This document shows, one piece after another, positions 55,766-64,000 of a DNA stretch of 64,000 bases. This stretch comes from JAIEPM01 sp964546815 (GTDB lineage: Bacteria > Cyanobacteriota > Vampirovibrionia > Obscuribacterales > Obscuribacteraceae). The number at the start of each line of letters is the position of its first letter. The first letter of the stretch is position 1. The DNA lies in NCBI GenBank assembly GCA_964546815.1, contig CAZJLR010000026.1:20045-84044 (forward strand), read 5' to 3'. The position numbers were made by a program, and so were the translations under genes. The notes beneath the pieces are model-generated. The model saw only the letters and a program-made list of their open reading frames with translations, searched no databases and was not told the origin of the DNA.

Positions 55766-56440
55766 ATGGAAAGAATGGCATTGGCGACAATAGCAATGTT
55801 GATGATTTCAACGCAGTGCCATGCGAATAACGTGCTTTCAGGTCATGTGGAAGAAAGAGGTGGCTCTGCATCTCGTCTTGCAAGACCTGCTTTGCCCATC
55901 AAAGACTCTCTGTCTAGTGTCGGCGGGCAACAAAAAGGTCATTTAGATAAGCAGCCGCAAATATTCAACTCACTGGATAAAGGCTCTTTTGACTTCAGCG
56001 CGTCCCCTAAGAAAACTGAAGCCAGTAAGACGGTGACAAGCCCTGATGACGAATCCCAATCAAAGATGGGAATTGCGTGGGAACAATGGCATAAGCGATT
56101 TCAAAATCGCCTTTACGAAATGTGGGAGAGATATGGTGATATTCCAGGCGAAGCCACCATCGACATAACTGTCACCAGGAGCGGTAAAGTCGACTTTGCA
56201 ATGTCTAACTTTTACGTGCGTCACGACGAAGTGATGTCGGCGGCTCAAAGCAATCTCTTTCACAACCGCGTAGAGCAAGCTCTATCGCAATTGAAGCATT
56301 CCGATGTGCTCAGCTTTCCACTTGGATCAAGCAGAGAAAGTATAACTGTGAGCACTAAAATCGCGCACTCCGAGCAAGATGATGGCATAACCGGATTTAG
56401 TTGGAAGAAAGATGACATTGAGCAGGTTCATCGCCGCTAA
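55766..56440 (+). CDS. Exported TonB C-terminal-like protein
   Basis: This 224-residue protein starts at ATG 55766 with GGAGGA about ten bases upstream (an earlier ATG at 55712 would give no signal peptide). It has a signal (MALATIAMLMISTQCHA). A Pro/Ser linker leads to a C-terminal domain (about 120-205; WHKRFQNRLYEMWERYGDI, ATIDITVTRSGKVDFAMSN) with the helix-strand pattern of TonB/TolA C-terminal domains. No ExbB/ExbD neighbours are seen. It could span the periplasm and touch the outer membrane. Confidence 0.65.
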   Translation: MERMALATIAMLMISTQCHANNVLSGHVEERGGSASRLARPALPIKDSLSSVGGQQKGHLDKQPQIFNSLDKGSFDFSASPKKTEASKTVTSPDDESQSKMGIAWEQWHKRFQNRLYEMWERYGDIPGEATIDITVTRSGKVDFAMSNFYVRHDEVMSAAQSNLFHNRVEQALSQLKHSDVLSFPLGSSRESITVSTKIAHSEQDDGITGFSWKKDDIEQVHRR

Positions 56441-56547
56441 CTCATTTTGCTGAGGGAACCATCAGCAGATGTTCCCGTCAATCAAGCTTCTCCTGGTGAT
56501 TCATTTGCTAAAGGCAGAGAATTTCTCTTACAAGTGGAAGCATCAAA

Positions 56548-57834
56548 ATGATTGAAAGAAAATTCAGAGAGTCAATTCTCTCGTTGTTTTTGGCTGTTTT
56601 ATTTTCCATAACTTTTGGTCAAACTTGTTTGGCTCTAGATCTAAGCAACAACTTAGCTTTTAGTCAAAGCTCTCCAGCCGAACTCAGTTTTCCTCTCCTG
56701 CCTCAGCATGCTGTTAAACCCTCGCCAATAGGCATGGAAATTTACCAGTATGACAATAGCCCATTGGGAAGTCGAAAGCCACTATTGCTGGTGCATGGGT
56801 TGCTTGGGGAAATTCACCCTTGCTTTCGTTGGCATGAACTTGCTGAATATCTAGACAGCGATATTGCTTGCCAGAGCAAATTCAAAATTTACCTGGTGAG
56901 ATATAACTCCAGCCTTGCCCTGGCAGATTTAACCAGAGAATTCGCTGTTGCCGTCCGCAAGCTTGCACCTAACGGTGGTTTGACCGTAATAGCTATCAGC
57001 ATGGCAGGCACGATTGTTCGCGATTCGATGGTTGATCCTGCTGTTAATCAGCGCATTTCCCGCGTGGTGACACTTGGATCTTTCTTTCGTGGGTCTCCGC
57101 TATTTTGCAGGGAGTGGATGAAAAAGAGTATTCGCAAGAGGCATCTGTCGCCATTCTATAGATTTGAACGTCAGCTCGGGTACAAAATCTATTTTGCTCG
57201 CCATAAAAATCTTTCGCATGATTTTGCCTGGGACAATGTAGATAATCAGGAGCCCCGGGAGACCATGCTTGCAAACAAGCCTGAAAATGAAGATCAGTCT
57301 CACTCGTTGATTGCGGTTTCATTAGCCAGCTCTGTTCGACCAGGCTCAGACGGTAAATTTGTTGTTTATGCCGGATATTTGCACAATCAATATTTTCCAA
57401 AAAAGCGAACTGAATTGCGAACCTTTGTGGTATCACCGTTTGTCTTTTTGCGAAGCACCTTACCAGCTCATTTCGGTCGCGAGCACCAGGCACTTAGGCT
57501 CTTAAATTATTTGATCGCAGATGCGGTACCCGGAAAGGAAGGTAGTCCTAAGTTTATCTATACGCTTAATGATGGTATCAGCCCAATTTCAAGCGGTTTG
57601 CTTCTTTCTGATGAATTTGCCGCTAACACGTCTTTCACCAATGAGGCTGTTTTCGACAAAATAACATCTCATAGCAATGCAGGAAAACCGCGCTTGTTTG
57701 ATAACGTTGATCACCTTTCATATATTGAACGCCATAGACCGCGCAGTGCTGGGCAGAACGTGACTGACTTGCTTTCAAAGAACGAGCCGGCTAGACCCAT
57801 ATTCGCTTGGGTTCTGAACGATATTTTGGAATGA
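56548..57834 (+). CDS. Exported alpha/beta hydrolase, lipase-like
   Basis: This 428-residue protein has a signal peptide (LSLFLAVLFSITFGQTCLA). Alpha/beta-hydrolase marks: oxyanion HGLLGE (83-88), nucleophile elbow VIAISMAGT with S151 (A-x-S-x-A instead of the usual G-x-S-x-G), and a likely catalytic His in a late segment (VDHLSYIERHRP, near 390). The closest general class is lipase/PGAP1-type acyl hydrolases. The changed elbow may alter activity. It lies downstream of the TonB-C-like gene. Confidence 0.8.
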   Translation: MIERKFRESILSLFLAVLFSITFGQTCLALDLSNNLAFSQSSPAELSFPLLPQHAVKPSPIGMEIYQYDNSPLGSRKPLLLVHGLLGEIHPCFRWHELAEYLDSDIACQSKFKIYLVRYNSSLALADLTREFAVAVRKLAPNGGLTVIAISMAGTIVRDSMVDPAVNQRISRVVTLGSFFRGSPLFCREWMKKSIRKRHLSPFYRFERQLGYKIYFARHKNLSHDFAWDNVDNQEPRETMLANKPENEDQSHSLIAVSLASSVRPGSDGKFVVYAGYLHNQYFPKKRTELRTFVVSPFVFLRSTLPAHFGREHQALRLLNYLIADAVPGKEGSPKFIYTLNDGISPISSGLLLSDEFAANTSFTNEAVFDKITSHSNAGKPRLFDNVDHLSYIERHRPRSAGQNVTDLLSKNEPARPIFAWVLNDILE

Positions 57835-57965
57835 CTCTTAAAATAATCAACCATTTGGCTTAGAAGCATCCGTCATTGTAATGAGTGGGGTCTGCTCTTT
57901 TTGATGATTACGACCTCTGTTGACATCGTGATAGCTTGGAATTGTGCAGTGACGGGGACAAAACC

Positions 57966-58664
57966 ATGAAGCACGATATTTTATTAGCTGGTTCAGATAC
58001 TCTAACAATCGACGATGCTGAGACTTTATGCTCATCACACAGAGACAGTGTGCGGCGCAAGCTTGCATCTAATCCAAGTTGTCCCGCTTCGGTTTTGTTC
58101 AAGCTACTTTTTGACAGGAACGTCGAAGTTCGCGCTAGTCTTGGTTTGAATCCTTCTGCCGAAGATTTCGTTCTAGATTCGCTTTGTTTGGATAAATCAA
58201 TGACCGTGCGCTTTCATATGGCTGGAAATGCGAAGCTGGGGGCGCAACGATTGAATTTGTTGATGCTCGACAAAAACCCATACATAGCAGAGCGCGCTTA
58301 CTTAACAAACGAGATTCGGATTTTGGAAGAACAAGTAGCTCATATAAAACCAAGCAAGAGTGATGCAAAACCGCTTCTGGGGCAATTGCTTGTTGCTGCG
58401 GGCTTGTTGAGCAATTCGGACTTGCAAACGGCCCTCACCTTCGCAGCAAAATACTCTAGGACTCTGGGCAATGTGCTGGTGGCAAAAAAGATACTTCAAC
58501 GAAAAGATGTTGTAGCTGCTTTGATTGTTCAAGGCCAAATTGCTGCATGCAAGTTGAGCTTCAGAGAAGGAGCGTTTTGTTTAGGAAAAAAGTCTGGTCT
58601 GTATGAATCTCTTAGCTTTTGCTCGGAAAAACATACTCAAAAACTATACTATTTCCACATTTAA
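57966..58664 (+). CDS. HEAT-like helical region plus orphan MshEN domain
   Basis: This 232-residue protein starts at ATG 57966, preceded by GGGG. The first 110 residues are short paired helices with a repeated RKLASNPSCPASVLFKLLFD / RFHMAGNAKLGAQRLNLLML pattern, like leucine-rich-variant or HEAT-type repeats. Residues about 135-195 (LLGQLLVAAGLLSNSDLQTA; TLGNVLVAKKILQRKDVVAA) carry two LG..L....L....L..AL..Q modules, as in the MshE N-terminal domain that binds cyclic di-GMP. No ATPase follows. It may be a stand-alone cyclic-di-GMP effector. Confidence 0.75.
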   Translation: MKHDILLAGSDTLTIDDAETLCSSHRDSVRRKLASNPSCPASVLFKLLFDRNVEVRASLGLNPSAEDFVLDSLCLDKSMTVRFHMAGNAKLGAQRLNLLMLDKNPYIAERAYLTNEIRILEEQVAHIKPSKSDAKPLLGQLLVAAGLLSNSDLQTALTFAAKYSRTLGNVLVAKKILQRKDVVAALIVQGQIAACKLSFREGAFCLGKKSGLYESLSFCSEKHTQKLYYFHI

Positions 58665-58665
58665 G

Positions 58666-59622
58666 TTAAGGAATCTTAGTTGAGCTTTTGCGGGCAGACG
58701 GGTGAGCAAACTCTATGTTCAATGTTCGCATATAGGTTTGCAACCCTGCGTCTTGAATAGGAATCAATCGTGCTTCTTCTCCGGACTCATTGTGGTGTGA
58801 GTGCCAGAAGTTGGGAGGTGTAATGAAAGCCGAATAAGGCTTCCAATCTTGCCTTACTGGTTTTATCAATTGGCCGTCCTGGTCAATATCGCGCGAGATC
58901 AACGAATAGCAGCCTGGTTTGCAATTTAGTATCAGATCTAGAGCAACCGAGTTGTGGCGGTGGGGCGGCTGCACGGCATCTTTCGGCAGCAGACCGAACA
59001 TTGCCCAGAGAGTATGAGTCGCTGTCATAGTCTGAGGGAAATTTTTGTTGGCTAGAAGAACCGAAACACGATTACGGTCTTTTGCTGAAGGATCGGCGGC
59101 AATTGCCGCCAACTCTCTTTCGCAATCTTCGGCTTTGTATAAAGTTGGTGAAAAACGTTTTTCGCTTGCGCTGACACCTAGATAGCGAAGTAGTGGTTCG
59201 TCTGTAACCCAATATAGTGCAGAGTCTGTCTCGGCAGTGTGTGTTAATTCGCTTCCAAAAGGCAGCACAAAAAAGTCGCCTGCCTTCCATTCTAATGTTA
59301 GTTCGTTTCTTTGAGTCGTGCCTTTGCCACGAATTACAAAATACAATTCGGAGGTAGCATTTACTGAAGTACAAATTTTTTCGCCGGGCTCAATGCGAAT
59401 GAATGCTGCAGACAAATTTGGGCTGCTTGCCGGCCCCTCACACAGAAGTTTGTCAGCCAGATCAAAAGGGATTATTCTTGTTGCTCCTTGCTCGTGCAGG
59501 TGGCTCAATAATTCTGCAAAAGGAACTTGAGAAATGACTCCCTGAGCCAATGGATTTGCCGCTCTGCTGTATTCAAAGTATTGGACATCCTTTTCCAGCT
59601 CTGATTGTGTTGTGCTGTTCAT
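58666..59622 (-). CDS. Bicupin, gentisate-1,2-dioxygenase-like
   Basis: This 318-residue protein has a GGAGGGG RBS and two cupin halves. The N-terminal half (about 70-140; FIRIEPGEKICTSVNATSEL, VIRGKG, FVLPFG) lacks the usual His pair. The C-terminal half has a metal site PPHRHNSVALDLIL and WHSHHN. The layout resembles gentisate dioxygenase and related ring-cleaving or other bicupin oxygenases. No other aromatic-degradation genes are seen, so the substrate is uncertain. Confidence 0.75.
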   Translation of the reverse strand: MNSTTQSELEKDVQYFEYSRAANPLAQGVISQVPFAELLSHLHEQGATRIIPFDLADKLLCEGPASSPNLSAAFIRIEPGEKICTSVNATSELYFVIRGKGTTQRNELTLEWKAGDFFVLPFGSELTHTAETDSALYWVTDEPLLRYLGVSASEKRFSPTLYKAEDCERELAAIAADPSAKDRNRVSVLLANKNFPQTMTATHTLWAMFGLLPKDAVQPPHRHNSVALDLILNCKPGCYSLISRDIDQDGQLIKPVRQDWKPYSAFITPPNFWHSHHNESGEEARLIPIQDAGLQTYMRTLNIEFAHPSARKSSTKIP

Positions 59623-59685
59623 CTTCTTTGCCCCTCCGCGTATATCAGTATAAACGAAATGTCAAAATTAGAGTGGCGCTGATGT

Positions 59686-61482
59686 CTACGGGTTTGGATG
59701 GATTAACATCACAAGGCCGTTTTTATTGTCGATGAGTTTTGTTAATCTGATCTGGCACTGAAATTCTTTGCCGCGTCTGCTTGTAGAAGCTGATTTTAGC
59801 TCTGCATTGTGATCGTCTGACGCCAGGAATGCATCAATCGCTATTCTTAGTTTGCCAATCGGTAATCCAAAGTCTAAATCATATATAGACTTGTTTTTGA
59901 CTTCGTCTGCTCTTAGTCCCCAGAGTTCGTATGCAGTATCATTCCAGAGCAAAACTTCACTCTTGGAATTGAGGGCAATAACTGCGCATTCAAGACTGCT
60001 TAGAACTGATTTGAGTAGCTTATTCACCATATTCAGCTCGCTGCTAATTTCGCGCAGCTCGGAGTTCATAGTTTCGAGTTCTTCGTTGGTTGATTGAAGT
60101 TCCTCATTCATGGTTTCCAACTCTTCGTTGGTAGATTGAAGCTCTTCATTGGTTGTTTCAAGTTCTTCGTTTGTAGATTGCAATTCTTCATTGCTTGTTT
60201 CCAGCTCTTCCCTGGCAGCCTGAAGATCTTCATTTAGTTTCTCTAGTTTCTGATTAGTTTCGAGAAGGTCGTTTTGTAGTTTTGCAGCTTTGCTTACGTC
60301 CGTGAAGGTCAGGCTCACTCCTAAGAGTTTCGATTCGCTTAGCAGAGGGCAAACATATACTTCCAACGACATGACGTTTCCGTGAATGTTTTTGTATTCG
60401 ATAGATTCGAGCAAATAAGGTTTGCGTGTTCGATAGCAGTTGTCTATGACAGAACGCAATTCAACTGGACGATAAGACAGCTCAAGATCTTGAAATAGGC
60501 TTCCTAACATGCTTTCGTTAATGCCGAAAGTCGAACGCGCGGCTTCGTTTGCCAGAACCAATGTGCCCTCGGTGCTAAGTAAGAGTTGGGCTGTAAGTCC
60601 GTTTTCAAACGATCTGTCTCTTAACAGCGTAATGCCAGTTTGATCAGTTCTATTTTTGTTTACGGGTTGATCGAATGAGCGCGAAAATATTCTGACCCCC
60701 GGCCAGCCCGTTTTGAAAAATATGCGGTGTTTTAAGTTTAGCGGTTTGAATAAATCTCCATTCGTAAGCATTAGTTCTGCATTGCCTAAAAAGAGATAGC
60801 CCTGATTATTTAGTGCAAAATGAAGGCGAGAGAGAATTTTTCGCTGAGTTTCAGCATTGAGGTACATTAATGTATTGCGACAAACCAGGAGATCTAATTT
60901 TGAAATTGGGGGGTCTTGTATCAGATCGTGCCGTCCAAAAATGACTGCTCGTCGCACATCGAGTTTGAATGAATATCCAGATCCGTTTTTTGTGAAATAC
61001 TTTTCTCTGTATTCTTCGGGAACGCTGCTGATTTCTTCTTGTGAATAGTTTGCTGCTCTCGCTTGCGAAAGAGCCGCTTCGTCCATGTCTGTTGCGTAGA
61101 TTTTTACCCTGCGCAGAAAATTGTCAAATCCTAGAGCTTCGGCAAATAAAATAGCCAGTGAATAAGGCTCTTGTCCGCTGGCGCAACCTGCCGACCAGAC
61201 TCTAATCGATTCATGCGGCTGCTTTGATTTGATAATCTGTTGAATGACTTCCTGAGCTAAAAATTCCCAATCGGGCAAATCACGAAAAAATGAAGTTACG
61301 TTGATCAAAATAGTATTGAAGAGCGCAGCAAATTCTTCTGGGTGCACTTCCAAGAAGTCTAGATACTCTGCGAAATCATTGATTGCGACCTCTGCCATGC
61401 GCTTTGTGATGCGGCGGCAGAGACTTGAGCGCTTGTAGCCGGTGAAGTCTACTGTTCGAGAGCGTTTAATATATTCGAGCAA
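59686..61482 (-). CDS. cheR: CheR methyltransferase with coiled coil and PAS domains
   Basis: This 598-residue protein has a CheR helical start (DFTGYKRSSLCRRITKRM), a SAM-binding domain with VWSAGCASGQEPYSLAI (about 92-108), LDLLVCRNTLMYL and YLFLGNAE motifs, then a PAS domain (about 290-395), a long coiled coil of NEELQSTNEELE heptads (about 415-475) and a last PAS (about 480-598). The only start is TTG 61482; no ATG lies between it and the CheB stop 25 bp upstream. CheB-CheR-PAS proteins are often one chain, and here they are split. It methylates Glu of receptors or acts as a sensor hub. Confidence 0.9.
   Translation of the reverse strand: MLEYIKRSRTVDFTGYKRSSLCRRITKRMAEVAINDFAEYLDFLEVHPEEFAALFNTILINVTSFFRDLPDWEFLAQEVIQQIIKSKQPHESIRVWSAGCASGQEPYSLAILFAEALGFDNFLRRVKIYATDMDEAALSQARAANYSQEEISSVPEEYREKYFTKNGSGYSFKLDVRRAVIFGRHDLIQDPPISKLDLLVCRNTLMYLNAETQRKILSRLHFALNNQGYLFLGNAELMLTNGDLFKPLNLKHRIFFKTGWPGVRIFSRSFDQPVNKNRTDQTGITLLRDRSFENGLTAQLLLSTEGTLVLANEAARSTFGINESMLGSLFQDLELSYRPVELRSVIDNCYRTRKPYLLESIEYKNIHGNVMSLEVYVCPLLSESKLLGVSLTFTDVSKAAKLQNDLLETNQKLEKLNEDLQAAREELETSNEELQSTNEELETTNEELQSTNEELETMNEELQSTNEELETMNSELREISSELNMVNKLLKSVLSSLECAVIALNSKSEVLLWNDTAYELWGLRADEVKNKSIYDLDFGLPIGKLRIAIDAFLASDDHNAELKSASTSRRGKEFQCQIRLTKLIDNKNGLVMLIHPNP
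60058..60230 (-). repeat. Tandem heptad-coding repeats in the CheR gene
   Basis: Near-identical 42-bp units code for ELQSTNEELETTNE-type heptad pairs of a coiled coil. It is a normal feature of CheB/CheR-PAS proteins, not a CRISPR. Confidence 0.8.
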
Positions 61483-61507
61483 AGACTCGAAATTTTGATC
61501 TGCAGGC

Positions 61508-62134
61508 TCATCTATTTTTATTAAACACTCCAGTATTCACGATGGAAACAATAGCAGGCCCAATCTCATCTAGCAAAAGTTCGTAATCGACAAGCCCTGT
61601 ATGCATGGCGGAACTTGGCATGCCGCCGAACTGCGCTTCATCATGATTTTGAACAATGATAGTTCCGCCCATTTTTTTTATTTCGGCTATTCCAATTGAC
61701 CCATCGCTCCCATTTCCGGTGAGTATAAGTCCTATGGCTCTCTCTTTGAAGCTTGTGGCCATTGATTGAAATAGAATGTCGGCTGATGGTCGAAGGAAGT
61801 GCACTGCGGGGCTGTGTGACAAGTTTAGTTTACCGTCAGGGGTAACAAGCAAGTGGTGATCTGGAGGGGCAATATATACGGTCGAGATATTTGCTATTTC
61901 ACCAGCTTCGGCTTGTTTGACCTTTAGTTTCGTTCTGCGGCTCAATATTTCGGCCATATGGCTTTCGAAAAGTGGCGACAGATGCTGCACTATCACGATG
62001 ATTACCGGTAAATCCTCCGGTAGAAAATTCAGAATCGTACTAATGGCTGCCAATCCCCCAGCGGACGCAGCTATGCCCAGCAACTTTCTGTGGTCTGTGC
62101 TGGGCTGCAAGCCGTTTTCCTGGGAGTTGTTCAT
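61508..62134 (-). CDS. cheB: CheB methylesterase domain protein
   Basis: This 208-residue protein is a CheB methylesterase domain without a receiver. The catalytic triad is visible: Ser in IAASAGG, His in VQHLSPL and Asp in LTGNGSDGS. It would remove methyl groups from, or deamidate, receptor Glu/Gln. The lack of a receiver suggests a constitutive form, or one fed by the CheR-PAS protein. The stop lies 25 bp before the CheR start, so the two are co-transcribed. Confidence 0.93.
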   Translation of the reverse strand: MNNSQENGLQPSTDHRKLLGIAASAGGLAAISTILNFLPEDLPVIIVIVQHLSPLFESHMAEILSRRTKLKVKQAEAGEIANISTVYIAPPDHHLLVTPDGKLNLSHSPAVHFLRPSADILFQSMATSFKERAIGLILTGNGSDGSIGIAEIKKMGGTIIVQNHDEAQFGGMPSSAMHTGLVDYELLLDEIGPAIVSIVNTGVFNKNR

Positions 62135-62414
62135 TCGAACTCATATTGTAGTTTTCTTTTGAGAGGATGATTCTATAAGTTACGTACCATTTTTCGACGA
62201 TAACTCGAAAAATAAAGAGTTATCTCTTGACTTGTGCTAGACTTCATACGACTCTTATAAGTTTCACTCCCCAAAGATTCGCTTAATCACTCGTCAACCT
62301 GCTCTGTTTAACAGTTAGAACATCACCAGGTGTATCTTGCGACTGATTAATACGAATTCAGATTGTGCAAGAACACAGAAGTAGGACCAGTGCTTCACTG
62401 GAAGGTAAAGCAAA

Positions 62415-63011
62415 ATGTTCAGCCACCGATTTGAAACTGTTCATCTTACCGCCACCTGTTTGTTACAAGACTTGCGAAAGCATCTTGAAACTCCCTATAA
62501 GCTTGATTCCAATCAACTGCTAGAAGATCTTACGGCGGCTTTAGAAGAATTGTCGGTTGCAAGTGAAGAGATCTATCAACAAAATGCTGAGCTAATAGCC
62601 GTCCAGGAAAGACTTTATGTGGAGACTTTCCGATTCAAAAGTGTTTTTGATCATGCGCCGACTGCATATGTCATCAGCGATAGAACGGGCAAAATCAAAT
62701 TGGCAAATTCCTCAGCCGCAAAGCTATTCAATATCGACGCACGAGAGCTCGTGGGCAAGCCTCTTTCAGTTTACTTTCCATCCAAAGAATTGTTTGCTGA
62801 AATAAATGAGCTAGGAAGCGGCGAACGAGGGCCGATTGAACGGCAGATGGAGATTCGTCCCCGTGGATTGGAGCCGATCACTACAATGGTCAATTTATAC
62901 CAAGATGATGACGAAGATGTGGCCAAAGCTGATTTGTTTTGGGTCATCCAAGACTTGAGTCGTTGCGTGAAGCCCGGTGACGATGTCTCTTCATCTGATA
63001 AGAAGCAATAA
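62415..63011 (+). CDS. PAS domain protein
   Basis: This 198-residue protein has a GGAAGG RBS. Residues about 30-70 form a coiled coil (LEDLTAALEELSVASEEIYQ). A PAS domain follows (about 72-185; VFDHAPTAYVISDRTGKIKL, NSSAAKLFNIDARELVGKPL). There is no kinase or output domain. It is divergent from the CheB-CheR genes and probably feeds the same signalling cluster. Confidence 0.9.
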   Translation: MFSHRFETVHLTATCLLQDLRKHLETPYKLDSNQLLEDLTAALEELSVASEEIYQQNAELIAVQERLYVETFRFKSVFDHAPTAYVISDRTGKIKLANSSAAKLFNIDARELVGKPLSVYFPSKELFAEINELGSGERGPIERQMEIRPRGLEPITTMVNLYQDDDEDVAKADLFWVIQDLSRCVKPGDDVSSSDKKQ

Positions 63012-63126
63012 GTGCTTCTATGTTGCTTGCAACAACTGTTAGTTTTTGCCGTGTGCACAATGTTCGTTGCATGACCTTGATATCATCTGCGGTGGCGGCG
63101 ATAAATACATTAGCCATCTTACTCAT
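62944..63126 (-). pseudogene. Truncated receiver-like remnant
   Basis: A minus frame from ATG 63126 (or 63117) reads MANVFIAATADDIKVMQRTL, then VVASNIEALIASY. This matches the start of a family of short receiver-like proteins found beside CheB/CheR genes. The frame then turns into a basic, non-matching tail antisense to the last 68 bp of the PAS gene and stops. Such proteins normally run about 120 residues. It is probably 3'-truncated. Confidence 0.35.
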
Positions 63127-63670
63127 CCAGGTCAGTGTAATCTTCAAATTGAGTACAGTTGCGAGCTGCATCCAGAAGCGCATCCTGTACCATGCGCTTC
63201 TGTTGTTAGTATGCTTCGCCAATCTTCGACATGTTAGACGTGTGAGAGTTCCCAACTTTGTTCAATCTTTTTCTTTGTGATGATTACTTCAAGGCCAGTT
63301 CTCAGCCCGAAAGCAACTGCGCCCTGATTAAGCACTTGATGATTGTGTTGATCAGCGACGGATGTTGCTGCAGGCGAGGATGATTCCTTTGTCTTTCAAT
63401 CTAAATCTTAATGATTGCTCGGAGTCGGTGACAGCCAGCGAATGCGGCTTCTGTAGCGTGAAGTCTTGAAATGAAGGCGTTTTGGATTGTAAAAGTAAGT
63501 TATACTGATTGTGTACGGTCGGCTGAGCAAAATCAGTTTCACAAGCACAGTCGCATTTATTGCCTTTCTAAACTTAGAATCTCTGGTTTACCTAAATCAC
63601 CGACAGCGAACGTTGAATGAATTGCTGTGCTTAGGGTGAACTGTTGCAATAAGACGCGGGTCAAACCGGT
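63127..63670. other. 544-bp region between signalling genes
   Basis: I see no secure gene. A minus-strand frame of about 65 codons near 63350-63560 has no start codon. The stretch should contain the promoter of the response regulator. Confidence 0.35.
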
Positions 63671-63958
63671 ATGAGAATGCTACTTTGTGAGCCACAGGGC
63701 GATCTCGCTTCAGAACTACTTTCCTACTTTGAAATGTGTAACTATTTCGTAGACTTGGAACCCAACGGTCTTCGAATTCTTGAATGTCTTCGTGAGCAGC
63801 ATTATGACGTAATTGTGATGGAAATGGCCTTGCATGGTTTAGATGGGATTTCGGTGATTAAGGCCTTTCGTGCGAATAAAGGTATTACTCCAATCCTGCT
63901 CCTTACAGGTAGTATTTCGTCATTGGAACTTCAAAGTGCCTTTGATTGTCGTCAGTGA
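63671..63958 (+). CDS. Response-regulator receiver, truncated or frameshifted
   Basis: This 95-residue receiver begins MLLCEPQGDLASELLSYF and keeps the beta strand YDVIVMEMALHGLDG, but has Glu where the phospho-accepting Asp is expected. The Thr strand PILLLTG is kept, but the frame stops right after LQSAFDCRQ, where GADDYxxKPF normally follows. After the stop, another frame reads SDLKARELAAQKTFR, like the normal end. This suggests a small deletion or frameshift. It is close to the window edge. Confidence 0.7.
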   Translation: MRMLLCEPQGDLASELLSYFEMCNYFVDLEPNGLRILECLREQHYDVIVMEMALHGLDGISVIKAFRANKGITPILLLTGSISSLELQSAFDCRQ

Positions 63959-64000
63959 TTTAAAAGCGCGAGAATTAGCTGCGCAGAAAACTTTTCGAAA

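Noticed and set aside
60058..60230. Tandem near-identical DNA units
   Set aside because: They code for coiled-coil heptads typical of CheB/CheR-PAS proteins.
63350..63560. About 65 open minus-strand codons
   Set aside because: No start codon and no family recognised; length is within chance expectation.

Overview
The window reads as chromosomal DNA of a diderm bacterium. It has three-part efflux systems with outer-membrane channels, lipoprotein signals and many exported proteins. It is rich in TPR proteins, WG-repeat and other large proteins of unknown function, and in orphan signalling domains. The GC content looks moderate by eye (mid-40s percent), with a visibly GC-rich patch at about 14.9-16.2 kb. 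A broken tRNA-Val(TAC) with cyanobacterial-like features, together with this gene style, makes an environmental Melainabacteria/Vampirovibrionia relative (Obscuribacter type) my best guess. That is inference, not proof.

Layout. 0-3.5 kb: end of an integrated island, with a large partial protein, a P4-type tyrosine integrase, TTCTAC repeats and a tRNA-Val 3' fragment that marks an attachment site. 3.7-13.6 kb: a PDZ/TPR giant, an N-terminally cut zinc-ribbon array protein, a BrnT/BrnA-like toxin-antitoxin pair, a small exported TPR protein, an exported gene split by an in-frame TGA, and a WG-repeat protein. 13.7-22.5 kb: a DNA-glycosylase-annotated family member, a GC-rich exported protein, and a complete HAE1-type RND efflux operon (adaptor, pump, channel) preceded by a previously unlisted 50-residue Tat-like cysteine peptide that overlaps the adaptor start. 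22.5-34.7 kb: TPR proteins, a Ser/Thr kinase, EngB, a small zinc-ribbon-like reading frame, an MshEN-like membrane protein, a nucleotidyltransferase, and an ABC exporter / Ala-Trp-rich protein / GT20 glycosyltransferase run. 34.8-40.8 kb: a heavy-metal RND system in which the CzcA pump is fused to its TolC-type channel. 41-46.6 kb: a universal stress protein, decayed genes, and a 36-residue tandem-repeat protein beside an HExxH protein.

46.9-51.7 kb: a six-gene same-strand run of a TadG-like protein, two exported proteins, a pentapeptide-like/HTTM-partner protein, an HTTM membrane protein and a small basic exported peptide. I consider this the best candidate for an undescribed envelope system. 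51.7-58.7 kb: a very large lipoprotein, an SRPBCC protein, Asn/Gly-rich and TonB-C-like exported proteins, a lipase-like hydrolase and an orphan MshEN protein. 58.7-64 kb: a bicupin dioxygenase-like gene, then CheR-PAS, CheB, a PAS protein, a truncated receiver-like remnant, and a response-regulator receiver with Glu at the phosphoacceptor position. This looks like a two-component or methylation signalling cluster under decay.

Several genes listed here are too short or too broken to be caught by a simple length filter: 13722, 16464, 26821, 54608, 43937 and 62944.
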